This document shows, one piece after another, positions 23,926 through 36,142 of a stretch of DNA of 64,000 nt; within the stretch, counting starts at the first letter, position 1, and each line of letters opens with the position of its first letter. Source of the stretch: Rhexocercosporidium sp. MPI-PUGE-AT-0058 (taxonomy: Eukaryota > Ascomycota > Leotiomycetes > Helotiales); contig JAGTJL010000016.1 in NCBI GenBank assembly GCA_020746875.1, positions 1,674,001 to 1,738,000 on the forward strand, in the 5' to 3' direction. The position numbers were made by a program, and so were the translations under genes. Below the pieces are notes generated by a model. It saw only the letters and a list, made by a program, of their open reading frames with translations. It did no database searches and was not told where the DNA came from.

Positions 23926-24569
23926 TTTTGGGATTACCGAACAGGGAAGAGACGGCGGAAGTTGTAATGTAAAGTTTGAGATTTGCGAGCAAGCGGGCCC
24001 GAGGGTATGTGAGATCTGTATCTTTCAATTAGTCATTAACGACATTCTTGAACCATTATTTACTTCCTTTTCTGGTGCTTGGCTCTTGAGAGGCGAGATT
24101 CTGTTGACCTCGGCCCTTGGCTTCTCGCCAATTTTCCGTAGGAGTCTTTGGGCAGTACAGCGAATTCCACGCTGCCGACATTGCTTACCCCTTTCCTCGC
24201 CCATCTTCATGGTCTCACCTAAGAATGTCATATTCCACTGCATCTTCCTCCTTCTGTGACTTAGTGAGAATTTTGGATGACAGCGAGGCACCAGCTATTG
24301 GTTTCACGCCGTGCATAAAGAATCACCTGAGTAATCTAGCCTGCAGAGAACCAAGGACTCCAAAGTGCATTTCGCCGTTGTGATATTATTTCATTACCAG
24401 AAATTCCACTTTGATGAGTAGAACCTGGGATAAACCGGCTAGGCTGACAATGACAACGAAAGTGAATTGCTACTATCGAGTACTCTTGGCATCGTTCCTC
24501 CTGATCCATTCCCTCATCCATAAGAGCTACCTCCTTGCAAGACCAGTCCAATCATACCCAGCCAACTCC
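23926..24569. other. intergenic spacer between convergent genes
   Basis: This contains the 3' ends of the DUF7703 gene (+) and of the repeat-bearing hypothetical gene (-). I see no gene in it. Confidence 0.6.
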
Positions 24570-27096
24570 TCAGTTCTCCCCAACAGTGACAAATGTAAAA
24601 CTGCCGTTTGACCAGGTTTGCTCCTCTCTCTCTGGTTTCTCTTCGACAGAAAGTTTTCCTTTAGTACCATGCGTGGTACACTCAAAAAGTCGTGGCTTCT
24701 TTCCATCAGTTTTGGTCTTGATGACATTCTCAACTTCTGGTAATTTGGAATATCTTACTCTCTCATTTTGCAACATTGTGACCTGTTTCTTCAATTCCTC
24801 GATAGGCAGGCTCAGGTCCAACAGCTGAGGCCCACTAATTTCAAGATCCGATGATAATACCTCAGCGTGGAGATGCTCGATAGCTGGTGGAGTGGTAGCT
24901 TGTGAAGTGGTAGCTGTGATATCGTCGTTACCGAGTGTTTTGGAGCATTCAGACACCGGCGATTCGAGGTCTTCTTTAGGATTCGTCACTGGGTTCTTGC
25001 TTGCGGGCTTGGGGGAAAATGCTATCGTTGGTGGAGGACATGCAGCAGTCGCTTGAGATTCAATCATTTTCTTATCAGGGGGGTTGACTTCCATTGCTGA
25101 GGAAGATACGGTTATGCGAGTAATTGTTTTAGTAAGATAAGCGGCTCCGACACTCGGATTGTTGTGCCACATGAGCAATTCATCTATATCCATAGAGAGC
25201 AGTTGTGTTTCAAACGGATCAATACCAAGATCGGGCACCATTTTCTTGTAAGCAACCTCATCTCCCGCACTAAGAGACATCAGTAAGCGCTTTCAAAACT
25301 GAATATAGATCAAGATACTTGCCACTCGTGAAGTATTCCCAACATGTCCCTGGCCAACATGCAGAAATGTTGGATGTGTGTTGGTTGACCACTCTCAGAA
25401 ACTCTTTTGAGTATTTTCTTGGCTGCGACTGAATATTCCCGAGCGACCTTTTTACATCGCTCTTTAGCTGAAAGTGCTTCCATTGAAAGCTTTCTATCCT
25501 TTCTGTTCTGGGCAAAAGCCTGAAAGCTCTTTTGCATCTCTTCAAGCTCTTGAGGCGAAAGAGCTGATCCGATCCTCAGCGATTTGAAGACTTGCGAGTG
25601 CTTTAGTTGCTTTTCAAGTCCGGTATTTTTATTGGTTTTGACTAGGCCTCCGATATCCTCGGGAAACTCAGGAAGATTGACAGACGCATGTGATGTACCC
25701 GGCATAGTACTACTCTTAGCAATCCCCCTATGATCCTCCATGACATTTGCATTGTCCTTGCTGGCATTGTTGGCAAGGTCTGTCTTTTCATCGCAAGCAT
25801 TCTCCTCAGCCCCAAATTTCTGTTCAGCTCCAGAATTCGACTCTTCGACACCAGATTTATGTTCAACCCCAGACTTCTCTCCAACCCCAGATTCGTCTTC
25901 AGCGCGAGCCTTCTCTTCAAAGGTAGATTTCTCTTTCACGCCAGTTTCAAGTTCAACGCTAGAAGTCTCATTAGTGATGCTTACAGGTGCTCTTTCTTTG
26001 CCGTTCCCGGCTTCTGTTTGATGGGGATCTAGCTTTAGTCTTTGTGCCTTATTTTCAATTTGCGATTGTGAAGAGCTTGAATCTTTCCAGAAATCTTCTG
26101 CTGCCACCGATGACTGCTCTTTCCTTTTCTTCTTCTGTTGTTTCCTATATTCGGCCTTGCTCATCGTTGCAGGTGCTGGGTTGCCTACTATAGTATCGGT
26201 AGATTGCGCTGAAGCCTCTTGGTGGCGGTCACGGCTGTGGCCCTTCTCTGGCTTAGCTGTCGAGCTCTCAGCATTAGGATCAGCCTTAGGTCCATGTTCC
26301 TCAATCGCATCATCCGACCAGGAGAATGAGGAGACTCCTTCGGGCTTCTTGCCAGCCTTAGATCGCAATTGTCCATTTTCTTCTCCGTGCTTTGGGTTAG
26401 GAGGGGGATCCTTGCGGCCTTTGTCTCCTGCACCGTCTGTTTGTTCAATGACGGACGAGACAGCTTCACGAGCCTTCCCTTTGGCTTTATCCGTGGGCCC
26501 ATGTTCCTCAATCGCATCGTCCGACCAGGAGAATGGAGGGCTTTCTTCGGTCTTCTTGCCAACCTTAGATCCCGATGGTTCTTTTCCTTCTCCATCCTTC
26601 AGAGCAGGAATTTTGTTGCCTTTATCCCCTGCGCCGTCTTTTTGTTGAATTGGGGTCGAGATAACTTCACGACCCTTGCCTTTGACATCAGTCTGCTTGG
26701 CTCCGGAGGGTGTCTTTGAATTTATTTCCATTCCTATCGTGGCTGTACCGTCCGACCGAGAAATGGGTTGAGCTTTTGGGTGAAGCGTAACAAGTCCCTC
26801 GAATGGAAATGGCACGTCCGAGACTAGATTAGAGACTGTCAGAAACCGAACATCTCAATTTGTAACCAAAGGCTGGATTAGGACCTACAGAGCTGGCGCC
26901 AAAGGCAGATATCAAGCCAAAAGAGTTTCATCTCCAGGTTCGGCTTATGATCCTTGATGAAATACCACGAGAGGTTGTCTGACTTTTCTTGAAAGTACTT
27001 GATGTTGTCTTGGACATGCGTTAGGCTGTGGCCTGCGTGCGTTGCTCTGAGAATGATGTTTGACTGGATGGATTTATAAGGGGGAAGACCGGACAT
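24570..27096 (-). CDS. hypothetical low-complexity protein with internal tandem duplication (about 805 residues)
   Basis: The exons on the minus strand are 27096-26889, 26835-25326 and 25269-24570. The first intron (GTAGGT...CTGACAG, 53 nt) is clear and joins LDICLWRQL to FSNLVSDVPFPFEG. The second is less certain: GTGGCA...TCTTAG (56 nt) keeps frame, while the better-looking GTATCT donor does not. The structured N-terminus (ILRATHAGHSLTHVQDNIKY, SDNLSWYFIKDHKPNLEMKL) looks like a conserved domain I cannot name. The middle is Lys/Glu/Ser-rich and disordered. It holds two copies of a roughly 69-residue unit ending FSWSDDAIEEHGP, plus short KSGVE/EKSG-type repeats. The C-terminal third has helices (SLRIGSALSPQELEEMQKSF; ERCKKVAREYSVAAKKILKR) and ends GSFTFVTVGEN. 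The start at 27096 is the first ATG of the frame. Confidence 0.7.
26282..26700 (-). repeat. tandem duplication of a 207-bp coding unit
   Basis: On the plus strand CATGTTCCTCAATCGCATC occurs near 26293 and again near 26500, exactly 207 bp (69 codons) apart. The flanks are similar. In protein the units share KGREV/KAREA, DGAGDKG, SKVGKK/SKAGKK and FSWSDDAIEEHGP. The copies have diverged between these anchors, so the duplication is not recent. Confidence 0.85.
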
Positions 27097-27441
27097 GTTG
27101 TACACGTATTAATGGATATTTTGGGTAGTGGTATGCTGGAATCGATGATATCTTTGAGAGTGGTTCAACAAGAGGGAGAAGAACTGAGAGGATGATTGGG
27201 ATAGAGTATTCCAGCATCCCAGCATCATCCACCTGACCAACGAGGAAAGGACAACCCGGTGCCGCAACCACTTCTACACATGAAGGCACTTACCAGTATC
27301 ACTCAACACTGAAGAACGAAGACAGCGGGGTTGTCAAATTTCAATTTGGCTCCTAAAGATCAGACCCAGTTCCGCCAACTCCATGCCGCCATACCCATTT
27401 TTACTACCCGCGAAACCCATCAAATCTCTTGCGAGTAAAAT
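27097..27441. other. intergenic spacer between tandem minus-strand genes
   Basis: Contains the promoter of the hypothetical gene and the 3' flank of IMP dehydrogenase. Nothing else is seen. Confidence 0.6.
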
Positions 27442-29258
27442 TTATGCGTAAAGCTTCTTCTCATAACTCTCCATGTTGACACCGCCCTCCAACTGAGCAC
27501 TGGCAGTTCTCAACTCAAATCTGGTAGTACCATTGGCGACACTCTCGTGCAACTCGGCCAAACTCTTTTGTCCACAATCCTGAAGAGAGTGCTTCAATCC
27601 AGCGGCTAGATATGGAACGAACTTGGTGACTGAACCTCGGTGGGCAACAGCTCCAGAAACACCTTGAGCAACGAGAACACTGTCGCCTTCGGAGAAGTAG
27701 CGAGCAGTTCCAGCGTTGCTCTTTTGGCTGTCCTTAGCACCGGCACCGGCCTTCTTGTCTTGCATAGCATCGATACTGCCCATACCGCGATAAGCCTTAA
27801 CAAGCTTACCTTCGCGGCTGACGAAAGAAGTTCCTGGGGATTCGGTTGTTCCGGCAAGAAGACCACCCATCATAATAGTGGTAGCACCCAAAGCCAATCC
27901 CTTGACAATGTGACCTACGTTCTGAATACCACCATCGGCCATACAAGGCACGCCAAACTTGGCAGCGAAGGAACTGACATTGTAGACAGCAGCGGCCTGA
28001 GGACGTCCAACAGCCATGACTTCTTGCGTGATGCAAGCACTGCCACTACCCATTCCGATCCGGAGACCATCAACACCGGCTGCGATGAGAGAAGCAGCTT
28101 GCTCGCGGGTGACAACATTGCCTCCAATGACATCCAAACCAGGGTATTTCTCCTTGATGTACTTGATCATCTCGATCTGGTACATACTGTTTCCTTGGCT
28201 GCTATCCAAAATTACAATGTCCAATCCAGCATCGACCAACTTCTGCAGGCGGATCTTATCCTCTGGTCGAGTGCCAATGGCAGCAGCGCAGATAAGTTGC
28301 TTGGAGTCTGGGAGCTTGGAGGCCAATGGGAAATGAAGGTTCTTGGTCAAATCCGATCGGGAGATCATGGAGACGAGATTTCCTTGGGTATCAACGATTG
28401 GCAGCTTGCCCTTCTTGGACTTGGCAAGGATCTTGTTGGCTTCTAGGAGAGTTGTTCCTGAGGCAGCAGTGATGAGATCGGTAACCATAACGGAGGACAC
28501 AGGCTGGCTGTTTTCATCCTCGAATTGGATGTCTCTGTTGGTGACGATTCCAACGAGCTTGGATCCGAGTCTGCCATTTTCTGTTTCAGATTAGTAGCTG
28601 CTTCCCAAGAGTACAACAATTTTGAAGACTTTATGTGACTTTATCATAAAGAGCATAGTTTATTCCCCATGACCTTGCGGTCAATACGGATGAACGAAAG
28701 TTATATGTATTTTGTAATAATCATGAAAGTCGGGACCGAGTCTGGAATGGGAAAGGTCTTACCAGTGACTGGGAAACCACCAAAACCCCACTTCTCCTTC
28801 AAGGCTTTGACCTCTCCGACAGTAGTGTTACGGCTGAGGACGACGGGATCGAGGATGAAGCCGTTCTCGAATCTCTTGACCTTCTGAACCATCTCGGCTT
28901 GCGCATCAGCAGAGCAATTGTGATGAATGACTCCAAGACCTCCCTGCAATGCCATATGTGTAGCCATCTCGTGTTCGGTAACGGTGTCCATGGGGGACGA
29001 GACAAAGGGAGTCTTAAGGGTAATTCGCTTTGTGACGGGAGAATCAAGGACAACTTCGGAGGCAGCGAAGCCAATGTAACCTGGAAGGACGAGGAAATCA
29101 TTATAAGTCAAACCACCGTGCTTCTTGGAGTCAAGCAATGACTCGATATCCAAACCATCGCGCTCCTCATATTGCTTGAGAACCTCGAGGGCCTTGGAGT
29201 GGTGAAGGATATCGCTGGTGGGACCAAAGTGCGACTTTACGCCATTTGTGTGTGGCAT
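27442..29258 (-). CDS. IMD: IMP dehydrogenase
   Basis: The exons on the minus strand are 29258-28763 and 28580-27442, with a 182-nt GTAAGA...GAAACAG intron, giving 544 residues. The enzyme oxidises IMP to XMP with NAD+, the committed step of guanine nucleotide synthesis, in the cytosol. The TIM barrel starts with [14 protein letters not shown] and contains [13 protein letters not shown]. Two CBS repeats (Bateman module) follow at about 120-235. The active-site loop is [20 protein letters not shown], with the catalytic Cys near residue 348. The phosphate-binding ADGGIQ/GGLLAGT segments, [10 protein letters not shown] and the C-terminal YEKKLYA are present. The intron lies within the first CBS repeat. 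Length and motifs are normal. A 1.4-kb divergent spacer separates it from IQGAP. Confidence 0.97.
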
Positions 29259-30626
29259 CTTGACAGGAGGAAAGAGTTAATTAGGAAAGCAATGGAATGA
29301 ACAAAGCGAGATAGTCGACGCGTATTGCACGGTGTGGAAATGTATAGTCGACGGGTTGAAGTTGCCTTCTCCCAAGTAAGAAGAAAAAAAGGAAGAAGGG
29401 ATTCGAGAAAATTGATTTTTGAGTGGTGGGGATGGTGGGAGGGCGGTGAAAGGCGCTAAGGGGGAATGTTTGACCGAGCCGAAAAGCTTAGCATCGGCCA
29501 TGTCAGGTGACATTATCGTGACTTGAGCATTGAAGGCATTTTAGGTGAACACAGCTACCTGGCGTTGAAAAATACCCCGGGACGGGCATGTTCGATAGCG
29601 TTCTCTATATGAACAATTACCAACCGGTTCAGACTCAACTGGAAAGAAAACCTTGTTGCTGAACCCTCTACAGTATGATGACTGCACGACCTCTTTATTT
29701 ACTTCCGCTAGCGTTCTGCCCGCCAGCAAAGCTCCAAATTTCAAGCTGGCTACACTTATCCCATTCCCAAATCTCCAAGTTACAGGTATGCCATATAAAG
29801 TTGCTTGGTCAAGACAACCCATGCAATTCCATCCTCTGCAAAATTCTCCACACTCCTGTGGAGCGGATGAAGTGGGATTATTTCAAGTTCAAGAAAGTTT
29901 ATGTCCCAGAGGTGTTTGCATAAGTTTGATGGAGGCGGCCGCATGCATGCATAAGCTCGGGTGAAAAGCGGGACCGTGACTTGGCAGATGAGGCTGGGAA
30001 TTCAGAGAACTGAACGAAAACAACTGTATCATGACAACTACAATTGGTAAATACACCAGACAAACTGAAAAGATAATGCAACAGAAAAATCTCGTAGTCG
30101 TGCCATTTGCATCAATTTAAAAATGCTGTGTGGCTTTGTGTTGGCGATACTTTCTCTACTTGGATGTTCCTTCCACGCGCTACACGGCAACGCCCAGGTT
30201 TTTTGTTGACTTTCAGGAACATAAACAAAACCCATCCTTGCCCAACGACCGACACCCCTCCCTTCTTGTCCCACCACCACTCACACTCACACTCACACTC
30301 GCCCTCGCACTTCTCTTCTCTCCCGACCACTCTAATCATAATAATATCCGTGGCTGAATTCGACATTCCTCAATCTCCATCAACCGTCACCAGTCTCAGC
30401 ATCCGTTTGTTCCTGCGCTGTGCGCCGCCTTATTCGAGCCCGCTATCGATATCGAGGATCTTCCCGAAGTATTCTCCGCGTCATTTCTTTCGCATTGAAG
30501 ATTTTCAAGCCTCAAGAACATCTGCCCGGCCTGCCAGGCGGCCACGACCATATGTGTACGACATAGGCACTGCCCTAACTTGACAACCGGCGAAGACATC
30601 ATCAAGAACCACATCCCAAGGCCGTG
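29259..30626. promoter_or_regulatory. divergent promoter region between IMP dehydrogenase (-) and IQGAP (+)
   Basis: The 1.37 kb between the two start codons has no supported gene. Close to the IQGAP side lies a pyrimidine-rich stretch at about 30240-30330 with a CACTCA/CACACT microsatellite near 30281-30300. Such CT-rich tracts are common just upstream of fungal transcription starts. A 158-codon plus-strand frame here is a shadow of this low-complexity leader. Confidence 0.5.
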
Positions 30627-33600
30627 ATGTCGTACCATCACCCTCTTCGACAAACACAGACGGCCGACTACTACACTTCTACAAAGCGCCAACCTTCTAA
30701 CGCCTCTACGGCATCCTCGGGGTACTCCAACTCGTCTGGGGTCTACGACCTCAGCAGAACAAGTACATTGTCCTCAGCAGCATCGAGCGGATACACAAGT
30801 CATAAACGGGGTGTGAGCGAGGCAACAGGCATGGCTCCGTCTGCCATTGACAGCAGGATGTCACGAAGTATCGAATCAAGTCCGGATAGTGCATACAAGA
30901 GTGTCCGGCAGTCTCTACGACCCCTCCCTCAACCTCCAGCGCCGACCCCTCCATCCCATGTTCGAAGTGGACTTCACGCCCGCACACAGAGCGTCGACGT
31001 TTTGAAGACCTCCTTCGGAGAGCAGACGCCAACTCCAACATCACGCACCACCTCGATCCGGCCCAATTCGATGATGCTCAGTCGCGCCGACTCCGTAAAT
31101 CGCGGCCCTAGTTCCCTTAGAAGTAATGGGCTGCAGCACCCGCATAGCCCTTTGACAGCCCCTGATCTTCAACAGCTCCAGCGATCTTCCACAAGCCAAT
31201 TGCGAACACTGTCTAAGTTTGCTGAAGATGCCAACCCAGGCGAGTTTACAATCACGAATCCCGCGCAAGAAGTTGTTGGTTTACATGGGCGCAGACGACT
31301 ACAGCGGCACGATGCAGCAAAGGGAACCAACAACAATGTAGCTCTGAGCCGAGGAAATGCATATGGATGGGAAGGAAGGAATTGGATGGATAAGCAGCGG
31401 CAGTTCTTACAAGCATACGAATATTTGTGCCATATTGGAGAAGCCAAGGAGTGGATTGAGGATATCTTGCAACGCCCCATCCCACCAATCGTTCAACTGG
31501 AGGAGGCGCTTCGCGATGGAGTTACACTTGCGGAGATTGTCGAAGCATTATACCCCGACCGACGAATACGCATTTTCCGGCACGCAAAGCTTCAATTCCG
31601 GCATTCGGATAACATAGCTACGTTCTTTCGGTTTCTTGCAGAAGTCGAACTTCCCGACCTCTTTCGCTTCGAACTAATCGACCTCTACGAGAAAAAGAAC
31701 ATCCCCAAAGTCATATACTGTATCCATGCTCTGAGTTGGCTATTGTTTAGGAAAGGGATTGTTGATTTCCGAATTGGAAATCTTGTTGGACAATTGGAAT
31801 TCGAACATCATGAGTTGGAGGAAATGCAGAAGGGCTTGGATAAAGCTGGTGTTAGCATGCCTAGTTTTGGGAATATGGGAGCCGATTTTGGAGTGCCTGA
31901 GCCGGAGCCCGAGCCTGAACCAGTAGAGAGCGAGGAGGACCGAATCGATAGAGAACTGGGCGAGAACGAAATGGCCATCCTGGATTTACAAGCGCAAATT
32001 CGTGGAGCAGCAGTTCGGATGCGCCTAGGCGACAAAATGCAACGACTCTGGGATTCCGAAGAGATGCTCATCGAATTGCAATCGATCATCCGTGGCGACT
32101 TCGCTCGACAAATCGCCGAATATCGTCTCAACATGCGCAACTTTGCCGTCAACCTTCAAAGCCATGCCCGCGGTTTCCTCGTCCGTCAACGACAATCGAA
32201 CCAAGAATCATTCTGGAAGAGCCGAGAAGCAGATGTACTGAAATTGCAGAATCTGATTCGGGCCAAGAAAGCTCGAGATGAGGTACGCATGATGAAATCG
32301 GAGCTGAGACGGGAAGACGTTGTAGTCAGAGAATTACAGGCCGGCATTCGAGGTTTCCTTGTTCGGAGGTCTATAGCTACACAAGAACAAGAAACGAAGA
32401 CTTTAGCTGGGCCGGTGAAGGATTTGCAGGCCGCTATTCGGGGCATGTTGCTAAGAAATCATGTTGCCGATGACCACGAATCTCTTTGGCGCGAAGAAAG
32501 CTCTATCAGTTCGATACAGGCTTTCGCCAGAGCCATGCTGACAAGAAACCAGGTTTCTCGCCAAAGAGAAGCACTTCAAGCATCAACACCGATTTGGAGA
32601 GCTCTGCAAGCATGTGCTCGGGGACAATTACTCCGCGAGCAGGTGGCGTCAACAAAACAGGAACTCAAGACCCATTTGCCTCAAATTGCAACAGTACAAG
32701 CATTTGCAAGGGCTGCTGCTGCTCGACGAGAAGTCTGCATAACTCTTTCGGCTTTGAAGAATGAGGAGCCATCAATTCTAGAAGCACAGGCACTCATCCG
32801 TGGAATGCTACTTCGAATGAGAGTAGCTGCCGATTACGAGGCCCTGTCTGCACAAACTCCAAATATTACCCAGCTCCAAGCTTTGGCCCGCGGTTGTCTG
32901 CAGCGACAAGAGACTGGGGCTCTCCTGGATAGTCTTCAAGCCCACACTTCCGAGATTGTCGAACTTCAAGCTCTATCCCGCGCTGTTCTCCTACGGAACG
33001 ATATTGGTATGGTCCTGGCCGAGTTGGAGAATGAGGAGGAATCAATCATCGCCATCCAAGCTGCTGCAAAAGCATCTCTCGTACGTGCCAAGTTTAGAGA
33101 GAAGCAACGTTTCTTCAAGGAGAACATGGAGAAAATTGTCAAGATTCAGAGTTTTGTCCGTGGTCGTTTACAAGGAGAAGCCTATAAGAGTCTTACCACC
33201 GGCAAGAATCCTCCAGTAAATACCGTGAAGAACTTCGTCCATTTGCTCAACGACAGCGACTTTGATTTCAATGAGGAAATTGAATTTGAACGTATGCGAA
33301 AGACTGTTGTCCAGCAAGTCCGCCAAAACGAGATGGCTGAACAGTACATTGATCAACTGGATATCAAGATCGCATTGTTGGTCAAGAACAAGATCACTCT
33401 GGATGAAGTTGTTAAGCATCAGAAGAATTTTGGGGGCCATTCAGGGAACCTGTTGGTCAACACTTCCATGATTTCTGGAAATCAGTTCGACTTAAAGGCT
33501 TTGAATAAGAACTCAAGGAAGAAGCTCGAATCGTATCAGCAGCTGTTCTTCACTCTCCAAACCCAGCCTCAATATCTTGCACGACTTTTCAAGCGTATCC

Positions 33601-35644
33601 GAGAACAAGGCACAGCAGAACGGGATGCGAAGCGAATTGAGACTTTGATGATGGGTCTATTTGGATATGCTCAGAAGCGAAGAGAGGAGTACTATCTTCT
33701 CAAGCTCATTGCGCGATCCGTGAAGGAAGAGGCGGATGGGGTCAACTCCATTCAAGAATACCTCAGGGGCAATTTCTTCTGGTGCAAACTTCTCGCCAAC
33801 TACACCCGTTCACCAAGAGATAGAAAGTACCTTAGAGAACTTCTCGGTCCCCTCATCCACGCCAATATCATCGAAGATCCTGCGCTTGACCTTGAAAGCG
33901 ACCCGATGCAAATCTATCGCTCAGCCATCAACAACGAAGAGCTCCGAACCGGACGTCCCAGTCAACGCCCACTAGACATCCCTCGAGAGATTGCGATCAA
34001 AGATCCTGAGACTCGTGATATGTTCATCGACCACCTGCGCGATCTTCGAGAGATTTCCGACCAATTCCTTCTCGCTCTTGAAGCACTTCTCCACAAAATG
34101 CCGTACGGCGTTCGATTCATTTGCCAACAGACATTCGAAGCTCTCTGTGAACATTTCCCAAGAGAACCTCAGAAGCACTTGCTCCAGATTGTCGGCCACT
34201 GGCTATGGAGATTCTACCTTCAGCCTGCCTTGACTGCACCTGAGTCAATGGGTGTAGTAGAGAAGCAACTGACTCCACTTCAGAAACGAAATCTTGGGGA
34301 GGTCGGAAAAGTTCTTGGCCAGGTTGCATCTGGCAGACTGTTTGGCGGCGAGAATATCTACCTCCAGCCATTGAACGCTTACGTCGGAGATGCGATTGAG
34401 CGAATCACCGATATCTACTCCAACATCATCTCGGTTCCAGATGCCGAAGATACCTTCGACATCGACGAGTTCAACGATTTGTACGCACGAACGAAGCCAA
34501 CGCTCTACATCAAAATGGCAGACATCTTCTCGATCCATCACCTCATCGCTGCCGACCTTCCTCATATCTGCCCCAATCGCGACGATATGCTACGAGAAAT
34601 CGTCCAAGAATTGGGGAGTGCCAAGAACAATGAGACCGAGATGTTGGGTGTAACTTCCACCGAGATCCAAATGAACTTGAACCCAAAGCTTCATGACATC
34701 GAGGATCCAGAAGCAGAAGTCAAGGCACTCTTCATGGAGACCAAGCGCTGTGTTCTGTACATCATCCGAGTTCAATCAGGGCCCAACCTTATGGAGATTC
34801 TTGTCCGACCAATCAGTCGCGAGGATGATATGAAGTGGCACTCCCTCCTCCGAGAAGAATTTGCCGAGGGGAGCAAAACCAGAGGAGCATACTCGGATGC
34901 CAACACCCTGGTCGACATCAAGTCGATGTCTTATAAGGAGCTGAAGAGAACAGCGCTTGAGAATATCATGAGACTCGAACAGTGGGGACGAATCTCTCGA
35001 CAAAATTACTACCAAGATATCTTGAACGCCATAGCCTTGGATATCCGGACGAAGAGCAGGAGAAGGGTACAAAGACAACGCGAACTCGAAGGTGTTCGTC
35101 TCACATTGGCCAATTTGAACGAAAAGGCTGAATGGCTCGAGTCGCAAAGAAAGAGCTACGACAATTATATCGAACAAGCCATGATGACATTGCAAAAGAA
35201 GGGGTACGTATCACTTCCACTTGAACCGGACTTGACTAACGATCTCCTAGCAAAAAGCGGTTTCTTATGCCTTTCTCAAAGCAATACAACCACGAACGAG
35301 AACTCGAACGATCAGGTCGTAAACCCAAATTCGGATCCTTCAAGTACTCAGCGAGAACTCTATCTGACAAAGGTGTTCTTGTCTCATGGAAAGGATACGA
35401 TAACCGTGAATGGGACAAGATCAACCTCACGATATCTTGTGATGAAGTTGGCGTCTTCTTCATTGAAGGCAGCAAAGGAAGCATCCAAATCCCGGGAGCC
35501 AGCGCCCAAGTACCTATGGACTCTCTCCTAGCTGCTCAATTTGCCAATCACCAATACATGGATCTGTTCGAGGGTTGTATGAGACTTAATGTGAATTTGT
35601 TCTTGCACTTGTTGTACAAGAAGTTCTACCGCACGGATGGATAG
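30627..35644 (+). CDS. IQG1: IQGAP-family Ras-GAP-like cytokinesis scaffold
   Basis: Exons 30627-35203 and 35251-35644, split by a 47-nt GTACGT...CTCCTAG intron with a CTAAC branch site, give 1656 residues. IQGAPs link actin, calmodulin or myosin light chains and small GTPases at the contractile ring and septum (yeast Iqg1, fission yeast Rng2). A disordered Ser/Pro-rich N-terminus (1-250) precedes a calponin-homology domain (about 255-370; WIEDILQRP, LRDGVTLAEIVEALYP, ALSWLLFRKGI). Then come about 14 degenerate IQ motifs (about 450-855; LQAQIRGAAVR, LQSHARGFLVR, IQSFVRGRLQG). A coiled-coil-like linker leads to the GAP-related domain (about 1020-1270; FFWCKLLANYTRSPRDRKYL). RasGAP_C is about 1450-1650. 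The family GAP domain lacks the arginine finger, so it should bind rather than inactivate GTPases. The ATG at 30627 is the first of the frame. Confidence 0.96.
31977..33190 (+). repeat. array of about 14 IQ-like coding repeats in IQGAP
   Basis: The translated region shows regularly spaced units of the form (I/L)Qxx(I/A)Rxxx(L)R about every 30 residues. Examples are LQAQIRGAAVR, LQSIIRGDFAR, LQAGIRGFLVR, LQALARGCLQR and IQAAAKASLVR. Each is a possible calmodulin or light-chain site; several lack the full IQxxxRG core. Confidence 0.85.
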
Positions 35645-36142
35645 CGATGGATGATGCTTTTGTTAGTTGGTTTATGTAGCTTTTTGGCGCTCGGCATTGT
35701 GGCATGGTTATGGCGTTGCTTCATGCAAGGAGGGGCCAGTAGGTTTTGAGGAAACGGTGTTGAGTGTACATATGTTTCGTTCAGGGTGGAGCCGCGGAGT
35801 GGATATTACTAGAGATATCATGACGAATCGAATGCTTTTGCTACTCTATTCGGCTTTTCTTGGCCTTCTGGTTATGCTTACTGCTTCGGAATCGCGGTTG
35901 GTAAGTGCCTTCCTTTCGCTTCCTCGAGAGGCCTCAGAGCAGGAGCGACAGCGAACTCCCACTCTCCCACTCTCGTCTCTACTAATGCTTTTACGACTCA
36001 ACAACACGAAACCCTCTCACAATCATCACTGCATCGAACGCAATTCAATCATCAACTTCATTCAAGCATCACGATCAACTCAACCCAATCCAGCATCACC
36101 CACAAATAACAACAAGCATACGAGTACGTATCCACAGCCAAA
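35645..36142. other. intergenic spacer between IQGAP and the GPI protein gene
   Basis: It contains the IQGAP 3' flank and the promoter of the next gene. A 276-codon plus-strand frame (35667-36497) runs through it into the next gene in another frame. It is Ser/Pro/His low complexity and judged a shadow. Confidence 0.55.

Noticed and set aside
27640..28446. 268-codon plus-strand ORF
   Set aside because: It is exactly antisense to IMP dehydrogenase, whose motifs are unmistakable.
30107..30583. 158-codon plus-strand ORF upstream of IQGAP
   Set aside because: It is made of leader microsatellite sequence (His/Ser repeats) and is not spliced to the gene.
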